DNA of 40,987 nucleotides, taken from positions 1 through 40,987 of the forward strand of contig CAZGAH010000035.1 of the NCBI GenBank assembly GCA_964523295.1, written 5' to 3'. Both the position numbers and the translations under genes were made by a program. Positions within the stretch are counted from its first letter, which is position 1; the number at the start of each line of letters is the position of its first letter. Below, piece after piece: positions 17,569 to 26,818 of the stretch. The stretch comes from CAZGAH01 sp964523295 (GTDB lineage: Bacteria; Desulfobacterota; Desulfovibrionia; Desulfovibrionales; Desulfovibrionaceae). The notes beneath the pieces were generated by a model, which did no database searches, was not told the DNA's origin, and saw nothing but the letters and a program-made list of their open reading frames with translations.

Positions 17569-19128
17569 TTATTGCGCCAAAGGCTGAAGATTTGCATCCA
17601 ATGGAACGAGCCAACGGGGCAAAGCTGAATCAGGCGGCAGAGGTCGAAAGGCGACCAGACCGAGATTGGCGCATCGAAAACCATAGAATTGCCGCGTTGT
17701 TGAGGTATGTATCACGCGCATGACGGCGTCCATCTCATAGCCGCTCGGAAAGAAAACGAGCAGATCTGGGATGGACGTTTTCACATTCGAAAGAGTCTCC
17801 TCGGGACGAAAGTCGAAAGGACGGAGTGCAGCGATGCTGTCGTCAACGACAAGGCGGCCCAGACGCGGTTTCTCGGCGACCAGCTCAGTGAGAAAAGACT
17901 CCAGACACGGCGCATCGAAGGGCTTGAGGCTGCTCATGTCCGACAGGACATGCGGCAGGCTGATCAGCGGCGAGGCGCCGAAACCGATTATTGAAATTAA
18001 CGGAAAAGCCAGGGCCAGAAGCAAAGGAGCCAACCGGCCAGCCGGACCGGACAATTGTTGCAACCGCAGGGAGTGCAACGCAGCGGCCATAGCCACAAAG
18101 AGACTCAATGCGAACGGAAAAGCATAGTATAACTGTAAAGCGCCTGGAGCATCACGCGGACCCAAAAAATTAAGCAATAACCACGGAATAAAGGCAACAA
18201 AACCAAGCAAAAATACCGGCTCTCGCAGCACGATGGTTGTAATGCCTGCCAGAAGGAAAGGCAAGACAACGTTTAAGGTCGTTGTTAACAAGGCAAGCGT
18301 TCGCGTAGCCAGAAAACTGGCGTTCACATGTCCATAGACCGGATCGCCGAGAAAGGATTGCGAAAAAATTCCGCTGCCAGGAAAAAATAACTTTTGACAT
18401 AGCATACATCCGATTCCAGCCAGTAGCGAGATGATCGTAAACTGCCCCAGCACACGACGTGGAAGCAGGCCCGTGCTGCGTCCAGTCAGCGTTTCGTACC
18501 CCCACAATAGCCCGAAGAGTGTTGCTGCGTGCAATCCGGCATCCTCGCGACTCAACACACCCAACACGAGACAAATAAACCCCAGCCTCCTCCATTTTGT
18601 ACAGTAGAGGGCAATGGCAAGACAAATAAAAGATGGGCCAATAAATTCATAATGCGGGTAACAAACCTGACCCAAGGCTATCCCATTAAGACCGAACAGA
18701 ACGGCCAAAAGACTGGCAACAACAATGGCAGGCCAGCCTGAGCGGCGGCATTGGTCGCCGGCGAGAAGCCACGCCGCTGCGCTCAAAAGGCTAAAAATGG
18801 AGGCGTGAAAGGATGCAAACCATGTCACCATCCCAACGGGAACAAAAAAACTGACCAATGATATAAGACCCAAAAGTGGCGTGAAGTGGACAGTATAATA
18901 TGATGTTTCGTTACCAACAGACGAAGGACTATGCAAAAGGAGATCTTTGCTATGGATTAACCCAGCAATCCAGCCGCTATCATAAAGAAATGCTCCGTTT
19001 CCGTAGAAGTGATTTAAAATATATGTATAATTCAAATAAAAAACAATTACTATCGCAATGGAACCGAGAGCAGCGCATTTTCCCGTTAAAACAGAATATG
19101 ATGAGCCAGTGTTAATTTTTTGCCTCAT
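17569..19128 (-). CDS. DUF2079 polytopic membrane protein (GT-C-like)
   Basis: 519 residues with about ten hydrophobic segments. The pattern DSGWIAGLIHSKDLLL, then HFTPLLGLISL and VLSREDAGLHAATLFGL matches the DUF2079 family, whose members resemble GT-C glycosyltransferases/mannosyltransferases using polyprenyl-phosphate sugars. The first loop and the SREDAG motif are the clearest signs. AGAGG lies 7 bp before the ATG at 19126-19128. Base composition falls through this gene and becomes AT-rich toward its start, continuing into the gene-poor stretch beyond, which hints at foreign origin. Activity is inferred from fold similarity only. Confidence 0.75.
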   Translation of the reverse strand: MRQKINTGSSYSVLTGKCAALGSIAIVIVFYLNYTYILNHFYGNGAFLYDSGWIAGLIHSKDLLLHSPSSVGNETSYYTVHFTPLLGLISLVSFFVPVGMVTWFASFHASIFSLLSAAAWLLAGDQCRRSGWPAIVVASLLAVLFGLNGIALGQVCYPHYEFIGPSFICLAIALYCTKWRRLGFICLVLGVLSREDAGLHAATLFGLLWGYETLTGRSTGLLPRRVLGQFTIISLLAGIGCMLCQKLFFPGSGIFSQSFLGDPVYGHVNASFLATRTLALLTTTLNVVLPFLLAGITTIVLREPVFLLGFVAFIPWLLLNFLGPRDAPGALQLYYAFPFALSLFVAMAAALHSLRLQQLSGPAGRLAPLLLALAFPLISIIGFGASPLISLPHVLSDMSSLKPFDAPCLESFLTELVAEKPRLGRLVVDDSIAALRPFDFRPEETLSNVKTSIPDLLVFFPSGYEMDAVMRVIHTSTTRQFYGFRCANLGLVAFRPLPPDSALPRWLVPLDANLQPLAQ

Positions 19129-19861
19129 GACAGAACCTCTCGCGATTGTTGTACCAACTTGCCGCCCCCAACCCAGAAGCCCAAATAATATCTGAAAGGC
19201 ATATCACAACGAGGGAAACCACTCGAACACTAAAATAACAAACTTATTAACATGGATCAGTTAATAAAAATAACTTTATTTTTTTCATTGCATAACGTTA
19301 AATCCCAGGAATAAAGGTACGTTCATTTCGCAGGGGAAAGCTCGGCAAAGAGATGGCACCTTGACGCGAGACTTGAATGTTCGGAAATTGACTTGATCGC
19401 TGATTTCACATGATCCACAATTTTATTATGCCCTCATGCCATTGATTGTCAATATGTTGCTTATGTCAGAGATGGATGGCCTGGATTATGGAAGTTCAAA
19501 GCTTGGCCCGGCGAATAGAAAAAATTCGGCTTTTTTCTTCCGGCCTATAGCCCAGAGCGGAATCCGGACTAACTGGCGAATCAGGACATCATGAGCAACC
19601 CCTTCCGGACTGGACGTTCGGATGACAAGCCAATGCTGCTGGGCATGCTCCACGGTTTTCAGCGTGGCCGTCAGCGCCAGCCAATTCCTGTGAAGCGATA
19701 TTTCGAGGGGAAGCACTTGGCCTACGCAAAGTCAGTATTGTTCAATGTTTTATGCCCATAGCAATATACATTCTAACACCAAAATGTATTATACTAGCGT
19801 TGAACCTGACCAATCTACTAATATGTAACAATTCATAAGGAGCTGTACCGCTGAATGTCTC
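19129..19861. other. AT-rich gene-poor stretch
   Basis: No gene is supported here. Most of it is strongly AT-rich (for example 19200-19340), with a more GC-balanced island at about 19490-19720. That island is open on the minus strand for 76 codons (19716-19486, ending FFLFAGPSFELP), but the peptide is unrecognised and lacks a clear ribosome site. It could be a remnant of an inserted gene. TATACT at 19790-19795 resembles a -10 box without a good -35. Confidence 0.6.
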
Positions 19862-20881
19862 GGGCATCGTCACTTCGCCTGCCGGCGATCCGTAAACGGC
19901 GACAATGAGTACGACGCCGATCACTGCGCCGCTGCCTGCCATGGGTTACGTGCGGGGCAATATGGCCTATCGGGTTGACGTGGCGCCGGATGCGACGTCG
20001 CTGTATATTGCGCGCGATTACGGTGTGTTGCGCGTTTATCCCTCGACGCCCGCCATCGACTTCTCCCAGGCCGGAGACAGGATCTGTTTCGAGGCCGGCA
20101 GGACCTGGGTGCTCGACCGCACTGCCCCCAATCAAAGCAAGCGCCACCTCGAGACCGGGCACACGCTCGAAAGCTTCAACTACGACGCCACCGGTCGGCT
20201 CGCGGGCGTGACTGGTCGTTCCGGCAACGCGCTCGTAGTCGAGCGCGACGCAGAGGCCCGGGCTGCGGCCATCGTGGCCCCGGACGGACAGCGTTCCGTG
20301 CTCACTCACGACGACAAGAACCGGCTCGTGCTTGTAGAGTATGCCGAAGGCACTGATATATGTTCGTCTATGATCATGGCGCGCTCATAACGGCCAAACA
20401 GACTCGCGGAGCAGCGGCTTCGAGCATGAGCTCGACGAAAACGGACTGGTAACGACCATACGCGATCCCGAGGGCGGCTGTTTGACCTGGGGGGCTGTCC
20501 GAGGTCAATAGCGCCTGGCGCCAAAACGAGATCACGGCAGAGGGCGAACTAACGACCTATAACGATGTGGACAATATGTAATACTTCGCCTCAGCAATCG
20601 TCGGCACGGACGGCGGCAGGACAGAGTACGAGAGCACGGACGACGGCTTGCGCACGGACAAGAAGCTGGCAGAAGCACGAACGTACGCTACGGTATGATT
20701 GACCCGGTCGGCTTCTACAGGTATCTGACGGAAACGCCCGCCGCCCGCGACCGCTTGACCGCCATGGCCCAGGGCGAGGGCACAGAACGCCGCTCCGTGG
20801 GCTGCGAATACGACGCACAGGCAATCTCACAGCACTGCACACGTCGAGCAATGCGACGCACGAGCCTCCAACACCTGCTTG
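19862..20881 (+). pseudogene. Degraded RHS-repeat protein gene fragment
   Basis: The longest piece (19905-20389) encodes RHS-type text: ESFNYDATGRLAGVTGRSGN, then APDGQRSVLTHDDKNRLV. Homology-like text continues in other frames: FEHELDENGLVTTIRDPEGG (about 20423-20482), RQNEITAEGELTTYNDVDN (about 20520-20576), then YGMIDPVGFYRYLTET from about 20691. Near 20815-20860 a shift of frame would restore an AQ-GNLTALHTSSN-like end. An in-frame TAA at 19893-19895 precedes the first ATG. At least three frame changes plus missing ends make this a pseudogene. RHS proteins are large secreted or polymorphic-toxin shells; no toxin tip or immunity gene is visible. GC is higher than in the flanks. Confidence 0.75.
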
Positions 20882-21280
20882 ACATGAATTCCACCACATT
20901 AGCCAATCCATCCAGGCTGTTAAGCAGCCTTGGCAATAGTTTCCGTGTTATGCTAACTTTCAAGCCGGCTATCGCTCCTTTCCTTTAGTGAAATTGTTAT
21001 ATGAATCCTCATAAGTTCGAACTGATACCGTATTCATCAAACACCAAGATTACAGCAGTATTTTGACACGACCCTCAGAAGAGCAAATCAGACCTCCAAT
21101 TATGTGTGCAATGAGCCTTTTTTTCTGTATATTTATATAAATAATGATTTTTTTTGGGACACAACCAGATACAAGAGACTCATGGTGACATTCCATGCTT
21201 TTGCCCTGTGACCATCGTGGCCTGCCTTGTGTGGCCCCAGTGATTATTTCTACCCCCCTGATATCGCAAAGGAACCAAAC
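20882..21280. other. AT-rich intergenic stretch before the wlb-type fusion gene
   Basis: No gene is supported. It contains a perfect 12-bp AT palindrome (ATTTATATAAAT, 21131-21142) followed by a run of Ts near 21147-21156, and a TTGACA at 21063-21068 without a convincing -10 partner. A promoter for the downstream gene probably lies here but cannot be placed. Confidence 0.5.
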
Positions 21281-24073
21281 GTGACAAACATCTCACCACA
21301 CAGCATATCTTCTATTGCCGTTATCGGTACAGGTTACTGGGGTAAAAATCTTGTTCGCAATTACCACAGCCTTAGCGCGCTACGCTTGATTTGTGATAGT
21401 GACCGAAGCACGTTGCAATATTTTCAGCAACATTATCCTGAAGTAGAAACATGCTTGGCCTTGTCGGAGGTCCTTAGCCATCCGGATATTTGCGGAATTG
21501 CCATCGCGACTCCCGCTGAAACCCATTTTCGTATCGCCCGTGAATCGCTGCTGGCCGGCAAACATGTTTTTGTCGAGAAGCCTTTGGCTTTAAGTGAGGC
21601 GCAAGGGAATGAACTCATCGCGCTTGCAGAAAGGCATCGACGTATACTTATGGTCGGTCATTTGTTACATTATCATCCGGTCTTTGTGCGTCTCAAGGAG
21701 ATGGCACTGTCCGGAGAATTTGGTCGTATAAATTATATTTACTCGCACCGGTTGAATCTTGGTAAAATTCGCCGCGAAGAAAACATCCTCTGGTCTTTTG
21801 CCCCGCACGACATCTCGATGATACTTTCCCTCGCCGCGGATGATCCCGAATCCATTCTCGCGACTGGCATCAACAACCTTCATCAGCGTATCGCCGACGT
21901 CACGACAACACATTTGGAGTTTTCATCTGGCCTTAAAGCCCATATTTTTGTTTCCTGGTTGCATCCGTTCAAAGAACAAAAACTCGTTGTTGTAGGTGAC
22001 CGTAAAATGGTCGTATTTGATGACACAATGAATTGGGACCAAAAGCTGCTGGCGTATCCTCATGAAATTACATGGCGGAGGAATATGCCGGTACCGAGCA
22101 AGGCCGAACCCGAACGCTTCACCTTTCCCCAATGCGAGCCGTTGAAAAACGAATGCATTCATTTTCTCGAATGCATCCGAACCGGCAAACAACCGACCAC
22201 CGACGGCCGAGAGGGGGTGCGCGTGTTGCAGGTACTCAACGCCGCCCAGGCGTCGTTGGATCAAGGCGGAATCAAGATCAGGCTGAAGGGAAAAGCCGGA
22301 GCAGCCTCTGGATATCTGGAATCCTTCCACACGCGTCAGGATGTTTTTGTACACGAATCAGCATACGTCGACGCTGGCGTCAGCATTGGATCAGAGAGCA
22401 AGGTCTGGCATTTTTCGCACATCATCCGTGGGTCACGCATCGGCGAGCGTTGCACTATCGGCCAGAACGTCGTGATCGGTCCGGACGTGACCATCGGCAA
22501 TGGATGCAAGATTCAGAACAATGTCTCCGTCTACAAGGGGGTAACCCTCGAAGACGATGTCTTTTGCGGGCCTTCCATGGTGTTCACGAACGTCTTCAAC
22601 CCGCGCGCCAACATTCGCCGCATGGACGAGGTCCGGCCCACGCTGGTCCGCCAGGGGGCCTCGATCGGGGCCAACAGCACGATTGTCTGCGGCATCACCA
22701 TCGGCAAATATGCCTTTATCGGCGCTGGGGCCGTCGTAACGCGCGATGTCCCGAACTATGCCCTGATGATGGGCAATCCTGCCCGGCGCTCGCACTGGAT
22801 GTGTTCGTGCGGGGTGCGTCTCGATGATGCGTTGCAATGTCAGTCCTGTGGGCAGGGGTACAGCCTGGTCAAGGATGATGAGCTTGTTCCGGGCGTGGCG
22901 GCGGCGGTCGAAGGGAAGAAGCTCGAGTTTATCAGCCTCGGCCGGCAGCAAGAGCGAATCCGGCCAGCGCTGGAGCAGAATATCAGGACCGTGCTTGCGC
23001 ACGGAAAATATATCATGGGGCCTGAAATTCAGGAACTCGAGAAGAAACTGGCCGGTTTTGCCGGTACAAAGCACGCGATCAGCTGTTCCAGTGGCACGGA
23101 TGCCTTGCTTATGCTGCTGATGGCCAAGGGCGTCGGGCCCGGAGATGCGGTTTTCACCACCCCGTTTACCTTCACCGCGACGGCTGAAGTCATCGCTCTT
23201 CTCGGCGCTACGCCGGTTTTCGTGGATATCGATCCCCGGACATTCAATATCGACGCCACGCATCTGCAACGCGCCATACAGGCCCTGAAAAAGGGCGATC
23301 ACTCCTATCCCTTGCCGGCGGGCAGCCAGTCACTGCGCCCCGCGGCGGTCATTCCTGTAGACATGTTCGGCCTGCCGGCCGACTATGATGCGCTCATGGC
23401 CGCAGCCGATGCGGAAGGACTCTTCGTGATTGAGGACGCGGCGCAAAGTTTTGGCGCTTCGTATAAGGGGCGGCGTACCTGCAGCTTCGGCCATGCTGCC
23501 GGAACAAGCTTCTTCCCCGCCAAGCCGTTGGGATGCTACGGGGACGGTGGTGCTGTCTTTACCGCTGACGACGACCTGGCTCACGCCATGGAGTCCATCC
23601 GCGTGCACGGTAAAGGCAGCCATAAATACGACAACGCGCGGATCGGCCTGAATGCCCGGCTGGACACCATGCAGGCAGCCATCCTGCTGGCCAAACTCGC
23701 CATCTTTCCCGAGGAACTCGAAGAGCGTCAACGGGTAGCCAATCGCTACACGAAGGGATTGATTTCCAAGGTCATTACCCCGCAGGCGTCAACCGACTCG
23801 GTCAGTGCCTGGGCCCAGTATTCCATACTTACCGACAGGCGTGACGAAGTGCAGATTGCACTCAAGCAAAAGAATATACCGACAGCCATTTACTATCCAA
23901 AACCGCTGCATCTGCAAACGGCATTTGCGTATCTTGGCTATAAGGAAGGCGACTTCCCTGCCAGCGAGCGCTGTTCGCAGTCCATACTCAGCCTGCCGAT
24001 GCATCCGTATCTGTCGAATGACGAAATTGATCGGATTATTGCGGCTGTCATGCAGAGCCAGAAGGGGACCTGA
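21281..24073 (+). CDS. Trifunctional fusion: WlbA/WbpB dehydrogenase - WlbB/WbpD acetyltransferase - WlbC/WbpE aminotransferase
   Basis: One 930-residue protein predicted to turn UDP-GlcNAc uronic acid into UDP-2,3-diacetamido-2,3-dideoxy-glucuronic acid. Residues 10-335: Gfo/Idh/MocA oxidoreductase with NAD motif GTGYWG (16-21) and VEKP (98-101). Residues 352-502: left-handed beta-helix hexapeptide acetyltransferase (CTIGQNVVIGPDVTIGNGCK). Cys508/510/520/523 form a zinc-ribbon-like CxC...CxxC spacer. Residues 548-930: DegT/DnrJ/EryC1/StrS aminotransferase with PLP lysine K748 in SFFPAKPLGCYGDGG. No internal stop, and no Met at the aminotransferase junction, so it is a true fusion. GTG at 21281 has AAAGGA 7 bp upstream; an in-frame TTG at 21227 is less likely. 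The 5-prime 800 bp are more AT-rich than the rest. Confidence 0.9.
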   Translation: MTNISPHSISSIAVIGTGYWGKNLVRNYHSLSALRLICDSDRSTLQYFQQHYPEVETCLALSEVLSHPDICGIAIATPAETHFRIARESLLAGKHVFVEKPLALSEAQGNELIALAERHRRILMVGHLLHYHPVFVRLKEMALSGEFGRINYIYSHRLNLGKIRREENILWSFAPHDISMILSLAADDPESILATGINNLHQRIADVTTTHLEFSSGLKAHIFVSWLHPFKEQKLVVVGDRKMVVFDDTMNWDQKLLAYPHEITWRRNMPVPSKAEPERFTFPQCEPLKNECIHFLECIRTGKQPTTDGREGVRVLQVLNAAQASLDQGGIKIRLKGKAGAASGYLESFHTRQDVFVHESAYVDAGVSIGSESKVWHFSHIIRGSRIGERCTIGQNVVIGPDVTIGNGCKIQNNVSVYKGVTLEDDVFCGPSMVFTNVFNPRANIRRMDEVRPTLVRQGASIGANSTIVCGITIGKYAFIGAGAVVTRDVPNYALMMGNPARRSHWMCSCGVRLDDALQCQSCGQGYSLVKDDELVPGVAAAVEGKKLEFISLGRQQERIRPALEQNIRTVLAHGKYIMGPEIQELEKKLAGFAGTKHAISCSSGTDALLMLLMAKGVGPGDAVFTTPFTFTATAEVIALLGATPVFVDIDPRTFNIDATHLQRAIQALKKGDHSYPLPAGSQSLRPAAVIPVDMFGLPADYDALMAAADAEGLFVIEDAAQSFGASYKGRRTCSFGHAAGTSFFPAKPLGCYGDGGAVFTADDDLAHAMESIRVHGKGSHKYDNARIGLNARLDTMQAAILLAKLAIFPEELEERQRVANRYTKGLISKVITPQASTDSVSAWAQYSILTDRRDEVQIALKQKNIPTAIYYPKPLHLQTAFAYLGYKEGDFPASERCSQSILSLPMHPYLSNDEIDRIIAAVMQSQKGT

Positions 24074-24076
24074 AAC

Positions 24077-25177
24077 GTGCGTATCGTTACCGTAGTCGGA
24101 GCGCGGCCTCAATTCATCAAGGCCGGCGCGCTTTCCAGGGCCATTGCCAGGCAGAATGCCGCTACGCCAGGGGTGATTGAAGAAATTATCGTTCACACCG
24201 GGCAGCATTACGACCACAACATGAGTCGTGTCTTTTTCGATGAACTGGATATTCCTGAGCCGGACTATACTCTGGAAACAGGTTCGGGGTACCATGGAGC
24301 GCAGACGGGGCGCATGCTGGAACGCATAGAGGATGTTCTGCTGCAAAAAAAACCGGATGTCGTCCTGGTCTACGGCGATACAAATTCCACATTGGCCGGT
24401 GCCCTGGCAGCGGCAAAGATGCATATCCGCGTCGCACACGTAGAAGCTGGCTTGCGCAGCTATAACAAAAAAATGCCTGAAGAGATCAATCGCGTGTTGA
24501 CGGACCATATCTCGACATGGCTTTTTTGTCCTACGCAGGAATCCGTACGCAATCTTGAGCGCGAAAACGTCACACAGGGTGTCCATCTGGTTGGTGACAT
24601 CATGTATGACAGCATGATTTATTATCAGAGCAAGCTGTGTGCCTCGTGCGCCTGTCTGGAGCGCTTGGGACTCCAAGCCGGAGCGTATTTCCTGGCCACG
24701 GTGCATCGTGCCGAAAATACGGACGACCCGGCCAGGCTGGAGATGATTTTTTCCGCCTTCGCCTCCATGGCAGCCTCGTACCCCGTCATCGTTGCCCTGC
24801 ACCCGCGCACCAAAGAGCGCATGAAACGCTACGGCCTGGATCCTGCCAGGGATGTCCGGGTGATAGATCCTGTTTCCTATCTGGAGATGATCGAACTCGA
24901 AAGCAACGCCCGAGCCATCCTGACAGACAGTGGCGGAGTCCAGAAGGAAGCCTTTTTCGTGCAGCGCCCGTGCATTACCCTGCGCGAGGAAACGGAATGG
25001 GTGGAAACGATAGCCTGTGATGCCAATGAATTGTGCGGCGCTACCGCCGAGCGTATCCTCAACGCCTATACCCGGTTGGAAAATGGCCAACGGCAACCCG
25101 ATTTCGGTGCCACCCCCTACGGCAACGGTCGGACAGCGGAACGCATTTTACAGATTCTTTCGCAGCACTGCGACTGA
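24077..25177 (+). CDS. wbpI: UDP-GlcNAc(3NAc)A 2-epimerase (WlbD/WbpI-like)
   Basis: Non-hydrolysing UDP-sugar 2-epimerase, 366 residues, predicted to convert UDP-2,3-diacetamido-glucuronic acid to the manno form. Visible are the start VTVVGARPQFIKAGALSRA, HTGQHYDHNMS, LVYGDTNSTLAGALAA, the family motif HVEAGLRSYNKKMPEEINR, HRAENTD and the late LTDSGGVQKEAFF with REETEW. The combination RSYN...MPEE and its position 3 bp after the WlbABC fusion favour the WlbD/WbpI branch over plain WecB. The GTG start at 24077 has GGGGA about 9 bp upstream. The UDP-GlcNAc 6-dehydrogenase needed to make the pathway's starting substrate is not in the window. Confidence 0.88.
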   Translation: MRIVTVVGARPQFIKAGALSRAIARQNAATPGVIEEIIVHTGQHYDHNMSRVFFDELDIPEPDYTLETGSGYHGAQTGRMLERIEDVLLQKKPDVVLVYGDTNSTLAGALAAAKMHIRVAHVEAGLRSYNKKMPEEINRVLTDHISTWLFCPTQESVRNLERENVTQGVHLVGDIMYDSMIYYQSKLCASCACLERLGLQAGAYFLATVHRAENTDDPARLEMIFSAFASMAASYPVIVALHPRTKERMKRYGLDPARDVRVIDPVSYLEMIELESNARAILTDSGGVQKEAFFVQRPCITLREETEWVETIACDANELCGATAERILNAYTRLENGQRQPDFGATPYGNGRTAERILQILSQHCD

Positions 25178-25205
25178 CGCAGAGACCCCGCAACAGCTTC
25201 ACTGG

Positions 25206-25387
25206 CCCGGGAGGGGTTTGGTTCAGCACGGCTGCTCGCCCCGTGCGGGCCAAGGTCCTCCCGGGGATTCCTCCAGCAACAATTCTCCCGGGCACGAAGG
25301 TATTGGAAAAAAAATCAAGTCTACCCTCTTGCCAAACGGCGATTCAATGGATAATTATATCTTCTTTTGAGCGTCAATCCCGGGAGG
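25206..25387 (+). promoter_or_regulatory. Candidate RNA leader controlling rpmE
   Basis: The 9-mer CCCGGGAGG occurs at 25206-25214 and again at 25379-25387, where it contains the rpmE ribosome site (GGGAGG, 25382-25387). Its reverse complement CCTCCCGGG lies at 25257-25265, and a shorter CTCCCGGG at 25285-25292. The middle copies could pair either with the first 9-mer or with the ribosome site, as in an anti-Shine-Dalgarno switch. A second helix, GCACG (25227-25231) with CGTGC (25242-25246), lies inside the first. There is no T run, so this is not an intrinsic terminator. Autogenous L31 leaders are known in other bacterial groups; that this is one is inference. Confidence 0.45.
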
Positions 25388-25391
25388 CATC

Positions 25392-25616
25392 ATGAAGAAG
25401 GATATTCATCCCAAGGTGTTCAAGGCCAAGATCCGCTGCGCCTGCGGCAATGAAATCGAGGCCGTATCCAGCAAAGGGCCGTTGGTGGAAGTGGAAATCT
25501 GCTCCAATTGCCACCCGTTTTATACGGGGCGACAGCGCTTTGTGGACACCGCCGGTCGCATCGACCGTTTTCGTCGCAAGTACGCGCATCTGGACAAGGG
25601 CGGCAAGCAGGCCTGA
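25392..25616 (+). CDS. rpmE: 50S ribosomal protein L31 (zinc-binding type)
   Basis: 74-residue L31 with the starting MKKDIHP and the zinc ligands C16, C18 (CAC) and C37, C40 (CSNC), followed by the signature HPFYTGRQRFVDTAGRIDRF. It is therefore the zinc-containing (C+) form, not the zinc-independent paralogue. GGGAGG 4 bp before the ATG is a strong ribosome site and is part of a repeated complementary sequence. It leads the run DUF1385, prfA, prmC, lpxC. The assignment is secure. Confidence 0.97.
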   Translation: MKKDIHPKVFKAKIRCACGNEIEAVSSKGPLVEVEICSNCHPFYTGRQRFVDTAGRIDRFRRKYAHLDKGGKQA

Positions 25617-25678
25617 GCCGGGCCGTCTTGTTGGGCCGGATGTCGGATCCGGAGTGCTGCTCCGCTGGGTCGGGCGTA

Positions 25679-26818
25679 ATGACATTGAGCGTAGCGGTGG
25701 CAAGAACCTTTACTTCTGAAAAGGTACAGGCGTTGCAGCAGCAGAAAAGAACGCTTCGAGGCAGGGTGCCGGGTCTGTTTTCCAGGCCCGGCCTTTTGGC
25801 CTTTCAGGCCGGCCCGAGCATCGGCGGGCAGGCGGTCATGGAAGGCGTGATGATGCGCAACCAGGACCGGCTGGCGATTTCCGTACGCCGCGCTGACGGT
25901 ACCATTCACACTGAAACCTGGTCCTGGTACTCCCTGGCCCGGGCCAGCTGGATGCGCAAGCCGTTTGTCCGCGGTTTTCCCGTGCTCGTGGAAACCCTGA
26001 TCAACGGCATCAAGGCCTTGAATTTTTCCGCAAGCCAGGCATTGATCGACGAGGGCGGTCCGGAGCCAGCGCAAGAACTCAAACCCTGGCATCTGGTGCT
26101 TACGCTCGCCGCGGCCATTGCCATGGCCCTGGGGCTGTTCGTAGTGGCCCCGCACTTGGTTTCTTTGGGCATGAAGGCGCTCGGCCTTGGCGGCGATGTC
26201 GACGGGCTGAGCTTTCACGCCTGGGACGGCTTCTTCAAGCTGGCTATTTTCCTCGGCTATCTCGGCGCAATTTCCTTTATTCCTGATATCCGGCGCGTGT
26301 TTCAGTACCACGGCGCCGAGCACAAGGTTGTCTGGGCTTACGAAAAGGACAAGCCGCTCGATCTCGCCTCCACGCGTGCCGAGAGCCGGCTGCATCCACG
26401 CTGCGGCACGGCCTTTCTGCTGTTCGTGCTCTCCATTTCCATCGTTCTGCACGCCGTGCTCGTCCCTTCGCTCCTGTACTTCTGGACTCCGGACAACGTG
26501 GTCTTCAAGCATGTCTATATCGTCTTCGTCAAGCTGCTGCTGGTCATTCCCATCAGCGCCCTGGCCTACGAGGCCATCCGTTTCGCGGGCCGGCACAGCG
26601 AAAACCTGCTCTGCCGCATCTTCAACGGCCCGGGTCTGCTCTTGCAGCTCATGACCACGCAGGAGCCGGACGACGGGCAGCTGGAGGTCGCTACGGCCGC
26701 ACTGCTGGCAGCAGTTGCCGAACCGGTAGCCCATGCCCGCGAGGACCAGGTCGAGGAGCATGGCACGCTCGTCGGTCCGCCGTTTTCTGGCGCCGATAAA
26801 CCTGTCGAGTCAATCTGA
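25679..26818 (+). CDS. DUF1385 membrane protein
   Basis: About 379 residues with the DUF1385 hallmarks: SIGGQAVMEGVMMRN (near 47-61), a central loop FQYHGAEHKVVWAYEKD, HPRCGTAFLLFVLSISIV, and several membrane helices. The family is conserved and often placed directly before prfA in Desulfovibrio, Firmicutes and Thermotogae; its molecular role is unknown to me. The frame is open further upstream, overlapping rpmE; I chose the ATG at 25679, about 48 residues before the conserved core. The ATG at 25640 is also possible. The stop overlaps the prfA start by one base (TGATG). Confidence 0.85.
   Translation: MTLSVAVARTFTSEKVQALQQQKRTLRGRVPGLFSRPGLLAFQAGPSIGGQAVMEGVMMRNQDRLAISVRRADGTIHTETWSWYSLARASWMRKPFVRGFPVLVETLINGIKALNFSASQALIDEGGPEPAQELKPWHLVLTLAAAIAMALGLFVVAPHLVSLGMKALGLGGDVDGLSFHAWDGFFKLAIFLGYLGAISFIPDIRRVFQYHGAEHKVVWAYEKDKPLDLASTRAESRLHPRCGTAFLLFVLSISIVLHAVLVPSLLYFWTPDNVVFKHVYIVFVKLLLVIPISALAYEAIRFAGRHSENLLCRIFNGPGLLLQLMTTQEPDDGQLEVATAALLAAVAEPVAHAREDQVEEHGTLVGPPFSGADKPVESI

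Noticed and set aside
19486..19716. 76-codon minus-strand frame in the AT-rich stretch
   Set aside because: No recognisable family, no clear ribosome site, and surrounding sequence looks degraded; described only as part of the gene-poor stretch.
25206..25265. Intrinsic terminator after the epimerase gene
   Set aside because: The stem is strong but is not followed by a T run; the complementarity to the rpmE ribosome site is a better explanation.
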